From: Synaphobranchus kaupii
Lineage: Eukaryota; Chordata; Actinopteri; Anguilliformes; Synaphobranchidae
DNA: 64,000 nucleotides
Direction of reading: 5' to 3'
NCBI GenBank assembly: GCA_029718625.1
Contig: CM056389.1
Coordinates: 23,965,381 to 24,029,380 of the forward strand
In this document: one piece after another, positions 22,825 through 33,703 of the stretch
Layout: every line of letters starts with the position of its first letter
How positions within the stretch are numbered: position 1 is the stretch's first letter
Translations under genes and position numbers: made by a program
The notes under the pieces: model-generated
The model's database searches: none
What the model was told of the DNA's origin: nothing
What the model saw: only the letters and a program-made list of their open reading frames with translations

Positions 22825-23962
22825 CAAAATCTCCCTGTGGCGTAGATACATTGACGACATACTGCTCGTGTGGGATGGTACTGTACTCGAATTTGAAGAT
22901 TTCTTGAGGTATGTGAATTCTAGAGATCGTCATTTGTCTTTTACAGAGGAACATGACGTGAGATCCATTAATTTTCTAGACCTGACTATATTTAAAGGTG
23001 ATGACGGTAAACTTGAATCTACCATCTTCCGTAAACCCTTAAGCAGAAATACTCTGTTAAGAGCGGATAGCAATCACCCCCGTCCACTGATACGGAACAT
23101 ACCGATTGGACAGTTCTTGCGCTTGAGACGCAACTGTAGCACGGATGCAGAATTTGAAAGCAATATCTGTCAGATGCGTAGCAGATTTCTTCAAAGAGGC
23201 TACAGTATTGTTGACGTTACTGCCGCTATTGACCGAGCCCGCCATACTGATAGGAAGTCCCTCCTCTGTAAAAAGCCTAAGCGTGCTACCCTTCCTCGTA
23301 TTTGCTTTTCCACTGAGTTCAGTCCGGTCGCTGGAAGAGTTAAAAACATTGTCCGTAAACACTGGCCCATTCTCCAGAGTGACCCTCTTTTAAATAAATT
23401 TACTTCCGAACCTCCGCGAGTGTGCTTTAGAAGGCCACACAACTTAAAAGATAAGGTGGTTCACAGCATGGTGAGTAGTCCGCAGACAAAACCCTCCTGG
23501 CTACCTACGCCCCCTAGAGGGTTCTATCGCTGTGGACACTGTGTCCATTGCTCTAACTCTAATGACATTAAAGTCTTCTGTCATCCACGTTCGGGCAAGG
23601 AATTTAAAATAACCACTTTTATTAACTGCAACACTACCCATGTTATCTACATGCTGAAATGTATATGCTCCAAAATCTACATCGGACAGACTAAGAGAGC
23701 CCTCAAACTTAGAATTGCTGAACATAAGACCGCGATCCGGTCTAAAAATATGGACTATGCTATTGCGCGACATTACGCTGAAGCCAATCATGGTTCTGTC
23801 TCTTCTCTAAAATTTTGGGGTATTGAGAGAGTCACTTCATCATCCAGAGGCGGAGATATTATTAAGCAACTGCTCCGCAGGGAGGCGTACTGGATACATA
23901 CACTCAATAGTGTGGAACCCAATGGGTTAAATGAGTCGCTGAATCTTTCATGTTTTTTGTAA
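22825..23962 (+). CDS. Penelope-like RT (partial) and GIY-YIG endonuclease coding region
   Basis: This is the coding portion of the element above. Visible in order are the catalytic YIDD at the N-terminal edge, a thumb region, a Cys-rich linker (CGHCVHCSN and later CNTTHVIYMLKCIC), the endonuclease core with KIYIGQTKR, and a conserved Glu region near RREAYWIHTL. No true start codon can be assigned because the frame is cut at its 5' side; the ATG at 22643 lies in unrelated sequence. The stop is at 23960-23962. Confidence 0.8.
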
Positions 23963-24210
23963 CTTGTGTACAGGCTTTTTGATTTTCATTTTATATTGTT
24001 TTATGCCATGTTCACAATAGACAATTATTTAGTTCATTTACCTATGACATTTGTCGTTCTTCTCTTTATCCTGTTAAAGAAGATAACATTGTATATGTGG
24101 TATCTATGACGAGATTTATTAGTCCTACACATGCGCACCTTATTTTGTGTAATTGATGGGAGGGTATTTATATACCTCCCGGTGCATTTGTCTGTATTTC
24201 CATTTTGACT

Positions 24211-24245
24211 CTGAAGAAGACGTCGTTGACGTTGAAACGTCAGTC
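24211..24245 (+). ncRNA. Hammerhead-ribozyme-like motif in the Penelope-like 3' UTR
   Basis: CTGAAGA (24211) matches the CUGANGA core. It is followed by a short hairpin ACGTC-GTT-GACGT, then GAAA (24234-24237), a possible 2-bp stem III (AC...GT with loop GTCA) and a GTC triplet ending at 24245. Penelope-like elements are known to carry minimal hammerheads. Stem I pairs poorly and stem II has a bulge, so this copy may be inactive. Confidence 0.4.
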
Positions 24246-24290
24246 GTATTAAAATATTTTGTTTTGCTCTGAGCTCTGTGTGCTCCAGTC

Positions 24291-24792
24291 CTCCTTATCT
24301 CGGGTTAGTCCTAGCGAAGTAGTCCGGGTTTGGTATTCTCTTTATTCACTGGTCCTTCTGTTGAGCACCTTTAGTTCCTTGTCTATATAGCCGGCTTGTA
24401 GCGCGTTTGGGATCACCCCCTTTTTAAAAAAAATTACTATTTCAACATACAAACATGACAAATTACTCATGCATGGAAAGCACTGTCAATAATACAACTA
24501 GAAAAATCTAGGCCTGCCATTTAAATAATTAATATAAAAATGAGGCTAAGTTACAGCAAACAATATTAGCTTACACAAATTAAACAAGCTCTTTTCCAAA
24601 GCATTGCTACCCAATGTTTCCGAAATTATGTAATGTAACTTGGCGCTATGTTTTTCACCTTACTAAGAGAATGGGGTCATTCAAACTTTGTCACGTCAAA
24701 GGGTCAAATTATAACAAAAATTGCCTCATGGAAGAAGACACCTTAAATGAACGTTATTAGCTTATGAAATATTACACTCCAGAAAGGATATA
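24291..24792. other. Unassigned, possibly further Penelope-like 3' sequence
   Basis: Up to about 24425 the sequence (ending ggatcaccccctttttaaaa) may still belong to the Penelope-like 3' region. The rest is AT-rich with no motif. Confidence 0.35.
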
Positions 24793-25415
24793 CAGTGCAT
24801 CCGGAAAGTATTCACAGCGCTTCACTTTTTCCACATTTTGTTCTGTTACAGCCTTATTCCAAAATTGATTAAATTCATTTTTTCCCTCAAAATTCTACAC
24901 ACAACACCCCCATAATGACAATGTGAAAAAAGTTTTTTAGAGATTTTTGCAAATTTATTAAAAATAAAAAACTAAAATTTCTCATTTACATAAGTATTCA
25001 TACCCTTTGCTTTAACGTATTTTTAAAGTATCATATTTCATATTTGGTCGCATATCCTTTACATGCTGTTACTTCCTGAAGTCTTTGACCATCAACATCA
25101 AAAAACTGTCGATATCTTATTTTCAGGTACTGTTACAAGCGATACTATAACTTCTCTGCATTTGAATGGATCTCTATGGAAATTGGGGGGTGAGACTAGA
25201 TTCAGCTGCAAATTACACTGGTACAGTATGGAACACATGGCTGGCTAAATGGCTGTAAGTTATCAAGGGTCTGAGCTATCAAACGAGCCCCAAACCATCA
25301 CTCTGTTGCCAGATATGGAGTAGATGTGGATGGATCACTGCAAGGGTTATTTCTCTGGACACATTTTCCTATAGAACTCTATGGGGAAAAAAGTCAGGAG
25401 AAACAACCCTTAAAG
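24793..25415 (+). mobile_element. Tc1-like left end ('gtgcatccggaaagtattca' family) plus half core
   Basis: After TA it begins CAGTGCATCCGGAAAGTATT; an inner repeat 'aagtattcataccc' lies near 24992-25005. From about 25097 it carries the shared palindromic core. It ends at 25415 just after the central hairpin (cccttaaag), the same place as the copy at 6900. Right arm and right terminus are missing. Confidence 0.8.
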
Positions 25416-27627
25416 GGGAACTGAAATGTAATATGAAGTGAAGGTGATAGAGTGGATGCCTTTTCAGTCTAATACATATTCCAGTTCTCAAATCTGACGA
25501 AACAGTAATAATGGAGAAAACGTTAAGAATAGTTAATCGTTTTGCCGTTAGGGCGCAGCCATGTTTAGTTTTCGTAGTCAGTGACGTCACTGGCATGATA
25601 CATCTAACGTTCGAGCACCTATTACCGACTGGGTTCGCGGAAAAACAGCAAAACGCAAACTTATTTGCAACCGTAAATAAAATGGGATAAATATCGGTCA
25701 CACCCCAGACGTCCGCTCGTTGTAGCATTAGCTCCTAGGGGACGTGTAGCCTACGATCACCCCTCGCGATTAGTGGTAGGCTATTTTATCTTCTCAAAAA
25801 TAGGTCAATGATCCCGTGTATTGTTTCTTCTCAAACGCCTTAATTAAATGGGTTGACCAATTAATAGACGCGTTAAAAATACATTGAAAACGTAATTCAA
25901 TCATTGCATTTCAGCATTATAATGGAGGTAGTATGATCATTATAATGGAACTTAAGATCATGTTGTAGAAGCCCCTTTCCACAAAAACGGCAGCATTCAT
26001 ACTCTCAGAGCAAAAAAAATGCCTCGTATTAAAAATTATCACACAATAGCCTGCATATCTTGCATTATTTGAAAATTTCAATTGCTGTACAAATTTGTAA
26101 GTAAAAGTGCAGTGTGTATAAGTCGGTGCATGAGATGCTCTGAAAAATGTCAAAAATCAATGTAAACTGTGACCTCATCAACACCTTCCACGTATCTATA
26201 AGGGTTATACATTTGAGAAAAAGGGGTTAAACATTCGACTGGCAAGGGAGGGTAATTGCGGATTTTAATTGAGGTCCCAGACTAATTCCCAAGTACTCGT
26301 ATTCCCCACACACCTGGAGATATATTCTGCAGTATGAATGGAGAAGCACATTAGAGTAACGGGTTTCCACAGTGACAAATGCTGAGGAGAACTGGTGAGT
26401 AGCGTTTTCCTTCTGCGCTAATTCTTCTCTGCGCCTTTAATCGTTCGGTTTTTAGCAATTGATTCAGACGCGAGGGCTATATGAATGTTTCCACGCGCTT
26501 GCCTTCGACAAGTGTCTAATGTGTCCTTACATCTTCGCTGCAACCAGGGGTTGCGTTAACCGATAATTTCCCGTCATTTACAGATTTTTAGAAACTTTGA
26601 GGAAAAATACAAATGCCATCTGTCATTTTGACCGATATAAAATATTTCTGCAAACGTGTTAAACACTGACTGCAATAGCCTAAAAAGTATCTGTGAACAG
26701 TCTATTGTAGCCTATACTTCTAGCCACGCCTTGCTGTGGTGCTGTCATTGTGATTGGCGCTCCTCCTCCCTTTCCATTAATATATGCATAAATGTATCCC
26801 TTTTTGTTTATTTAAATAAGCACTTTATTTTAAAGGCAATTGATCGCCCCCGATATTATTTTCAACACTGAGCAAGGACAGTGAATGAAAACTTTTGTTT
26901 TTTGAATAAACATGTTCCGCACTTTGTCGTGTAATTATTGCGGCTGTAAGGGTAACTCATGGCCTGGACTCTTCACATGTTCTTGTTCCCTCACTTATGC
27001 GTCTGATCAGAAAAGAATCCGCGCTTATTTTAAACAATTCCTCTTGGACTTTATAACGGAACGGTTATAACAGAATGTTATATAAAAGAAAATATAACAG
27101 AATGTAACAGTCTAATATTGTTACAGGAAATAACAGAATATTTACCATCATGTCAATTCGCACGGGATTGCTATAACCTGGGGTTATTTATACAGGGCAT
27201 TTAACAGTAGGTAAAATACGCCGGAATCTTTACTGGGAAATATTTCTTGAAATATACTGCTACAAAATACGCTTCAAAATAAATCTAAGGATTCTAAACC
27301 TGTGTATGTATTCAGTTTCTGAACAATATTAATTTCACTCTTTTACATTGAGGGGTAGTTCAGGTTATTGGACATTATCTTTGCAGTGAATAATGTTTTT
27401 TTACCCTGTTAGAATGAGCAGTAACGCAAAACAAATGTCTGAAGTTAACGGAAATAATCACTGTACTGTGTTTTGAAGAAACAGGCAAGTATGTGTTTTA
27501 TATAAAAAAATTATTTACATAAAAGAACAGTGCTGCAACATTACAGTAATAATATATCTCAGAGAGAGCGTCTTTCTATGAGGGGCCGTTTAGGCCAAAA
27601 TTCATAATTGCCTCGCACAAACACTTA
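25416..27627. other. No gene seen
   Basis: From 25412 the sequence ttaaaggggaactgaaatg resembles the start of a TTAA-type MITE but no second end was found. The segment 26380-26400 ends CTGGTGAGT, a plausible splice donor, but no coding exon or partner site could be supported. Confidence 0.35.
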
Positions 27628-27880
27628 CAATGACTCTCACATTCACTAGTGAAGCTCTCACGCGCACTGAAAAAGCTTGTACATAACATTTAAATGCTTG
27701 CACACACACCCCTAAATCTTCTCATATAAACACAAAGAGCTCGCATATACACGTACAATGACTCTCACATTCACTAGTGAAGCTCTCACACGCACTGAAA
27801 AAGCATGTACATAACATCAAAATGCTTGCACACACACCGTAAATCTTCTTATAGACACACAAAGAGCTCACATTCACAAG
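27628..27880. repeat. Two diverged tandem units of ~126 bp
   Basis: Unit 1 (about 27628-27753) and unit 2 (about 27754-27880) share 'aatgactctcacattcacta', 'gtgaagctctcac', 'gcactgaaaaagc', 'tgtacataacat' and 'aaatcttct'. A third, decayed part follows to about 27930. Confidence 0.75.
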
Positions 27881-27978
27881 TGAAGCTCTCACTGACACAT
27901 GAAATCTCTTACACGCACTATGTTCATGCTCTCACACGTTCAAAAAATCCTCTTGCATTAACTACGCTCACAAACATA

Positions 27979-28125
27979 CAAAGCATTCGCACATTCACTA
28001 TTTGTTCTCACATATTCATATAAACAACACACATACACAGAAAATATTCAGAATTGATATGGGTGCGTGTGTGTTGTTTATATGAATGTGTGAGAACTTA
28101 TAGTGAATGTGTGAATGCTTTTTGT
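27979..28125. repeat. Inverted repeat with ~60-bp arms
   Basis: The left arm (27979-28039: gcattcgcacattcacta ... ttcatataaacaacacacat) is mirrored at 28063-28125 (gtgtgttgtttatatgaatg ... tagtgaatgtgtgaatgc). The spacer is about 23 bp, so the region can form a cruciform. Confidence 0.8.
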
Positions 28126-28301
28126 GAATGTGAGAGGGTTTTCAGTAGTATGTGTGAGACATCTCAGTTGAAAACCGGAAGGTATTTCAGTTGAAATGGA
28201 AGGTGGCTAAAATCTAGCGTTCTGATTGGCTTAGCCAAGCACACTGCTTCACTCCACTACCTGATTCTTCTGGCTGGGGCTGCCTGCTGGCGACAGTTTT
28301 C

Positions 28302-28500
28302 TGTACGCCGTAATAAATAATATATTTAAATAATAATAAAATAATTGAAAATGCTGTATTTTCCACAGTTTTTGAGCTTATAAAAACCGTGTTTGCCTTC
28401 CAAAAAAGCAACGCCGTTTTTGTGCCACAAAAACGAGTGTTTTGCTTACAATAGAATGAGCTCCGCCAGGTGTTTTTGCAGGCTAATTGCAATATAGCTC
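28302..28500. repeat. Left arm of a distant inverted repeat
   Basis: Blocks such as ttccaaaaaagcaac, gtgccacaaaaacgag and atgagctccgccag recur in inverse order and orientation at 30806-30966. The two arms bracket the Harbinger relic and the Tc1 palindrome. Confidence 0.65.
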
Positions 28501-28509
28501 GCAATTTTG

Positions 28510-28562
28510 GTTGGGAAGAAAACCAGCATGCACAGGGCTATCCCAGGACCGAGTTTGGGAAC
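28510..28562 (+). repeat. Terminal scrap of the fold-back hAT family
   Basis: gaaaaccagcatgcacaggg ... aggaccgagtttgggaacca matches the right end of the element at 18924-19649. No target duplication is visible. Confidence 0.55.
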
Positions 28563-28852
28563 CACTGCTCTTGGAGAATTATAGCCCACCATATGCAAGC
28601 TAAAATACTGCAACCTCCTTTACAATAGCTCCATTTCAGTGGCATAGCTTAGATCTATGCATCAGGATATTTTAGCTACTGATAATAGCATATTCATAAT
28701 TCTTAATCGATTGTTATACTGCATTTTAAAACGTTCTGAAAGTGGGTGTTTTGCTCCACTCGTCTGACCCTTCAGCCCTGACAAAACGTAGCAAAACATT
28801 TATTTAAACGGAAACGGTGGTGCGTTGAACAACCTGTTGTGTTACGCAAGCG

Positions 28853-29212
28853 TTGCAACTATGGCAGCTGAGAAGGCCATTCTTTGCGTTCTTTTCGAAG
28901 CCTGATGAAATCGGTTTAAATACGTTTTTAATACTCCAAAATACGCTCGATGTTACAGTCACTGCCCTTGCAGTCCAGAATAGCAGAGAACATCCCAATC
29001 GAGTGAAGGGGTATGCGGAAACTGTGGTTCCTAAGTATAGTGATCCAATATTTGACTCGCATTTCAGGATGACAAGGCAAACATTTCAGGTGAAGGATAA
29101 TCCACTTCTTATCTTCGAGACTGTGTTACAATCTATAGGAGCTAATAATTTTATTATAAGTATTAGGCCTATCATTATTGCTGATCACTGTTGTTGTGAT
29201 ATGCTATTGTAA
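28853..29212 (+). pseudogene. PIF/Harbinger (HARBI1-like) transposase N-terminal exon relic
   Basis: The frame starting at 28853 contains GYAETVVPKYSDPIFDSHFR followed by MTRQTFQ. This block resembles the N-terminal part of HARBI1-type transposases (a V-P-x-Y-SD...F..HFRM..TFE pattern). The match ends at TTTCAG followed by GTGAAG, a plausible splice donor near 29090, and the next residues look unrelated, which fits an exon boundary. No catalytic DDE domain was found downstream; the Tc1 palindrome begins at 29227. Harbinger-derived genes can be host genes, but the lack of the rest of the protein argues for a transposon relic. Confidence 0.55.
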
Positions 29213-29226
29213 TATTTACCATTATA

Positions 29227-30374
29227 CAGTACTAGTCAAAAGTTTGGACACACCTACTCATAGAAGGTTTCTTTCCGTTATTTTTACTGTTTTCCCACAT
29301 TTTGGAATAGTAAAGACATCAAAACTATGAGAACACAAATTAAATTATGCAAAAACCAAAAAAGTGTTATATTTTAGATTCTTCAAAGTAGCCACCCTTT
29401 GCCTTGATAACGGCTTTGCACATTCTTGCCATTCTCTCCAACAATATGTGGTAAACAGGTAATCCACAGGTAAACCGGTGATGCCATCATGATTCTGTAT
29501 AAAAGGATATCAAAAGACTCCTGAAATCTTATTTCCAGGTACTCTTAGAAGCAATACTATAACCTCTGCATTTGAATGGATCTCAATGGGAATTGGGGGG
29601 TGGGACTAGATTTAGCTTTAAATTACACTGGAAGTGTGTGGAACACATGGTTGGCTAAATGGCTGTAAGTCATCAAGGGTCTGACGTATCAAACAAGCCT
29701 TAAACCATCACTCTGCTGCCAGAAATACAGTAGATATGGATTGATAACTTGAAGGGTTTCTTCTTCTGACTTATTTTTCCATAGAGTTCAATAGGAAAAT
29801 TTGTCAGGAGAAACAACCCTTCAAGTGATCCATCCATATGTACTGCATATCTGGCAGCAGAGTGATGGTTTGAGGCTCGTTTGATACATCAGACCCTTGT
29901 TGACTTACAGCCATTTAGCCAACCATGGGTTCCATACTATTCCCGGGTAATTTACAGCTTAATCTAGTCCCAACCCCCAATTCCCATAGAGATCCATTCA
30001 AATGCAGAGAGGTTATAGTATTGCTTCTAAGAGTACCTGGAAATAAGATATCAGGAGTCTTTTGATATCCTTTTATACAGAATCATGATGGCATCACCTG
30101 TTTACCTGTGGAATACCTGTTTACCACAAAAGTAGTTTGAGAGAATGGCAAGAATGTGCAAAGCCGTTATCAAGGCAAAGTGTGGCTACTTTGAAGAATC
30201 TAAAAATATAAGACTTTTTTTTATTTGTTTCACACTATTTTAGTTTTTACATAATTTAATTTGTTTTATCTCATAGTTTTGATGTCTTTACTATTCCAAA
30301 ATGTCGAAAAACAGTAAAAATAACGGAAAGAAACCTCCTATGAGTAGGTGTGTCCCAACGTTTGACTGGTACTG
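29227..30374 (+). mobile_element. Palindromic non-autonomous Tc1 ('agtcaaaagtttggacacac' family)
   Basis: It starts CAGTACTAGTCAAAAGTTTG and ends with the inverse caacgtttgactggtactg, flanked by TA (29225-29226, 30375-30376). Each arm of about 570 bp contains the terminal sequence, a Tc1 5' region (gtagccaccctttgccttga) and the shared core from about 29509. The two arms are mirror images over almost the full length, so the single strand folds on itself. No ORF of interest. Confidence 0.92.
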
Positions 30375-30805
30375 TATATTTAGAGGAGTAGAGTGGAGTA
30401 GAAAAGTTTATGAAAGTGTCACTCCACAATGGTAAATACAATAGCAAAAGATACAAACATGTCTTCTAATGTCTTCAATTGTTGCATACACCAAGCTGCA
30501 GTAGACACAATTGTAAAGGACTTTAGTTGGATCCATTGTGCGCATTGCCTTTTTAATACGGCGGGGTTTATATAGGCCTACACGTCACTGCTGATTGGGT
30601 AACACCTCTGACACACCCACCAAACGAGAGAAAACATACCTCAAAGCCCGTTGCACACCGTTTCACACCGTTTCGAGGAAACGTTAAACCCGGTAACCGC
30701 AGAAAAACGGTGCACACCGTTTTCACATTGAATGTGGCCCAGTTTCGCTGACTTTCTGGTCTGACCTTCATCATCATTGATTGGATTAAGCAATTGCAAC
30801 CTTGT

Positions 30806-30966
30806 TTGCTATGAAAAACAACTGGCGGAGCTCATTTGATTGTTAGTAAAACGCTCGTTTTTGTGGCACATAAAATAGCCTATGTTGCTTTTTTGGAAAG
30901 AAAACGCGGTATTATTTTAGCACAGTTTTTTACGTTGTCTCAATGTATTATGGCGTTAAAAAGTCA
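30806..30966. repeat. Right arm of the distant inverted repeat
   Basis: Mirror of 28302-28500, including ctggcggagctcat, ctcgtttttgtggcac and gttgcttttttggaa. Between 30600 and 30740 is a repetitive 'gcacaccgtttcacaccgtt' segment that may belong to a Harbinger-type end. Confidence 0.65.
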
Positions 30967-31775
30967 ATCAAACATCTTTGTGGATCATATGCTGTCCAAT
31001 TGACTTTGATATAAATCCCCCAAGCTGGAAAAATGCATACTTTGCATTTATTGTTCATTGTCTTTTTATTATGTTCATTCCTGTATTTTTTTCTGTTTTT
31101 AATTATTGTTGGCAATATGCACTGTGGTCCTGGGGGTCTAGAGCAGATCACTGGTACAGTGGGGGTGGACATTTGACCGCTCAAACACTGGATATATTAC
31201 ACACACAGCAACATAAAAAACACACACAGCAGCATTGTTATACTTAGCCTACATATGAGAGAGAGAGAGCTTGCTGGTAGGGTCACAGAGCTCCAAGAAT
31301 AATTTGTTTTTCCTTCAGAGCCTAAGATCCTATTTACACTTCTAATTGCTCTTTTGCAAAACAAAATGAACCTGTGCAGTGCAGGGTGAATGGAGATCTT
31401 CAAATCAACTTAAGATAATATCACTTGCTTTCTTGCAAATTTTGGAGAAAAAACAAAACTTAAAAAAAATCAAATATATTTTTAAAACAAAAATATTATT
31501 TCTATTTTTACATGAATGTTTAAAGTATTTGCTATATTCGATTGTATTTGAAAACTTAGGAACTAGAACCTGATAGGAGAGACACAAATAAATTCTAAAT
31601 TAAAAAACAATTTTACTGTATACTTACTCACAAGTGAAATTAACATGGATGATATTATAGACTGTGCTTAAAATCTAGTTGACTGTTGTTGTTTTCTTAT
31701 TGTTGTTCCCGAACTCATCCAGGAGCTCATCTTATCCTGGAGGAACGTCGGGGGGGTGGGGGGGTGGGGGGGTCC
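30967..31775. other. No gene seen; G-rich tract at 31749-31772
   Basis: The G-rich tract at 31749-31772 probably is the polypurine tract of the LTR that follows. The sequence before it has no clear pol motif. Confidence 0.45.
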
Positions 31776-32107
31776 TGTCACAGTCCCTAGTTGTGATCAG
31801 CAGAGGCCCACCAGTTCCCCAGCCCCCTGTCACATTTTTGGTAACCCTTGATTGTTAGGGTATTATCATTTTCACCTGTTCCCCTGTATTTCAGTCCCTT
31901 GTTCCCATTGTATCTTTGCTTAGTCATTGTGTTTTGCTTGCATTCTGCCAGCCACTCGTCAGTCTGTGTCTCGCTCATTCCGAGTTTCCTCCTCGTGTTC
32001 AACTTGTTTGTTGTTTTGTCTCATGTTCATTGTTCTTAGTAAAGTCCTCCATTGTTTCACTTACCTCTGTCTCTGCATTTGGATCCTTCCCTGAGCCTTG
32101 TAATGAA
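31776..32107 (+). repeat. Probable gypsy-type LTR, decayed
   Basis: It begins TGTCACAG directly after a G-rich tract ending ggggggtcc, the same arrangement as at 877-890. It has an LTR-like C/T-rich body and ends near cttgtaatga. The terminal CA is not preserved and no target duplication was found. It is followed at 32130-32165 by 'gtgtacctaataaactg', which resembles the end of an unrelated DNA transposon. Confidence 0.5.
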
Positions 32108-33086
32108 AGGGGGCCCTACCCGGTACTAGATACAGGGTAGTATTATGTGTACCTAATAAACTGCACACTGAATGTATGTATCTGTAAATGCAATCTAAAC
32201 CAGCACACCCTTATGATAAAATAGGACATAAAAGTTTATTTTTGGTAATTACACTGAAGTGCAACCTTTTTAAAAATATTTTTTTAAGTACTTGCATCCT
32301 AAAAAGGTAAAGTTTAAGTATTTAAACCATGATATGAGTTTTCCTCTTTAAATACACTACATGGGATTTAGTTCAGAAAAACCTATGGCTTATTCTTTTT
32401 TGTAAGGGCTGTTCCACAGTAATGTGATCCAATGGCTCTTACATTCATTCAGCCTGACATTTAAATGTCCTTTATCTTAGATGTGTGATGTCTTGTATGA
32501 CACAAGGAAAGACTTTAAATTGAAATTTTGAATTTAAATTAAATTGAAAAAATATTTCTTAAAACATATTTCTACAAAATCTCAGAATTCTATGTGTTTA
32601 GTTTCTGAACTGTATAAAATACTTTATAGAATACCAGTGTATTGATGGGGTAGTTGCACTTTATCTTTGCAGTGTAATCATGTTTTTTGTCTTGTTAGAA
32701 TGAGCAGTAAAGCAAAACAAAAAGTGATTTCTAAATCAGCCGATATGGATGAAAATACCCTCAAATTAAAGCCGACAGTCTGCAATTCAGCCTCATTGTC
32801 ATTGTATCCTTATAAAAGGATACAATAGCGTAGCTGCGCCTAATCTTGCCACTTTTTCATAACTCCTGCCTTTAAAAACACATCTTTAAAAAAAGCAAAG
32901 GCACAGATAGAATCACTGTGTGCCCCGTTTTGAAATGTCACTTACTGACTATCAAACTCGATTACTGTATGTATACTAGTTTGTTGTTTGTATTTTAAAA
33001 TGGACTCGATAGACCGTCTGTGCCGCCTCCGTATTGATTCCGCCTGTGGTCCCAATCTCGCCATTCCATGAGCCTAAACTCGCCAC
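32108..33086. other. No gene seen
   Basis: AT-rich sequence with no recognisable coding motif. 'gaatgagcagtaa.gcaaaacaaa' appears at 32698 and also at 27411, showing a small dispersed repeat that extends upstream (tttagtttctgaac near 32598 and 27315). Confidence 0.45.
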
Positions 33087-33703
33087 TGTAAGGGGGAGGC
33101 GAATGGTTCGGAGGTCCTGATGTGACTAAAAGGATTCTTTAAGTGTTCAAATAAGAACACCAATAAAGCGGACAGAATCCATGAATAAGGGAGAAAAAAT
33201 AGAGAAAGAAAAAACAGCTCCTACTCTCAAAGCCGGAGAGCAATACAGAGGAGACTGAAAAAGGGAGAAATAAGAGCGACCCGAAAATAATCGTGCAAGT
33301 GAGACTCGTAGGCTCGAGAAAAATAAAAATAAAGGAGAAAGCCTCTCACTCTCGATAGAGAGAAAACAAGGAAATAAAGAGAGGTAAGAGAAACAGAAAT
33401 GAAAGCTGTCTCAGAGAGACTAGAACGGTAGCAGGAGTGAGGGACAGAAAATGCAAAGGAGATCTTAAATGCAAAGTTGTATCCTATATGTGTCTAAAGC
33501 ACAAAAAGGCAAGTCCCTCGTAACTCCAAAGCAGGGCAATGAAGGAAAGAGGTCTCCCAAGAGTGCCTACCTATACCTTACCGGCTTAGTGTCAAAATGA
33601 GCAAATAACAACCAAGCACCGGAAGAAGGAAATCCTGGGCTTAAATAGAAGCAGGAAATCTGAAACAGGTGCACTCACTAAGTGCCGGAAAGAAAGGAAA
33701 CCC
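33087..33703 (-). repeat. 3' LTR of the minus-strand gypsy element (5' side deleted)
   Basis: The outer edge begins TGTAAGGGGGAGGCG on the plus strand (LTR end CTTACA in element sense). The first 200 bp match 39474-39690. In element sense there is a TATTTAA box at 33647-33641 and, 30 nt downstream, GCTTGGTTGTT at 33617-33607, the predicted mRNA start. The U3 start is missing: the LTR is joined at about 33704 to the middle of the integrase C-terminal domain, so the chromodomain and the polypurine tract are lost. Confidence 0.8.

Larger units (their letters stand above)
22820..24290 (+). mobile_element. Penelope-like element, 5'-truncated, with GIY-YIG-type endonuclease
   Basis: The reading frame is open to 23962. 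It begins in the palm of the reverse transcriptase at RRYIDDILLVW (near 22843), includes INFLDLTIF, and ends in a C-terminal endonuclease module with YMLKCICSKIYIGQTKRALK and RIAEHKTAI. Penelope-like elements are eukaryotic retroelements whose RT is related to telomerase and whose endonuclease is of GIY-YIG type. The CxHC motif region (YRCGHCVHCSN, near 23526) before the endonuclease is typical of the vertebrate Neptune/Poseidon branch. The N-terminal RT motifs are absent (5' truncation), so it cannot mobilise itself. The 380 remaining codons have no stop, so the copy is fairly young. The 3' UTR contains a hammerhead-like motif at 24211-24245. Confidence 0.87.

Noticed and set aside
26330..26400. 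First exon of a host gene with donor CTGGTGAGT
   Set aside because: A single donor-like site without coding, acceptor or promoter evidence is expected by chance.
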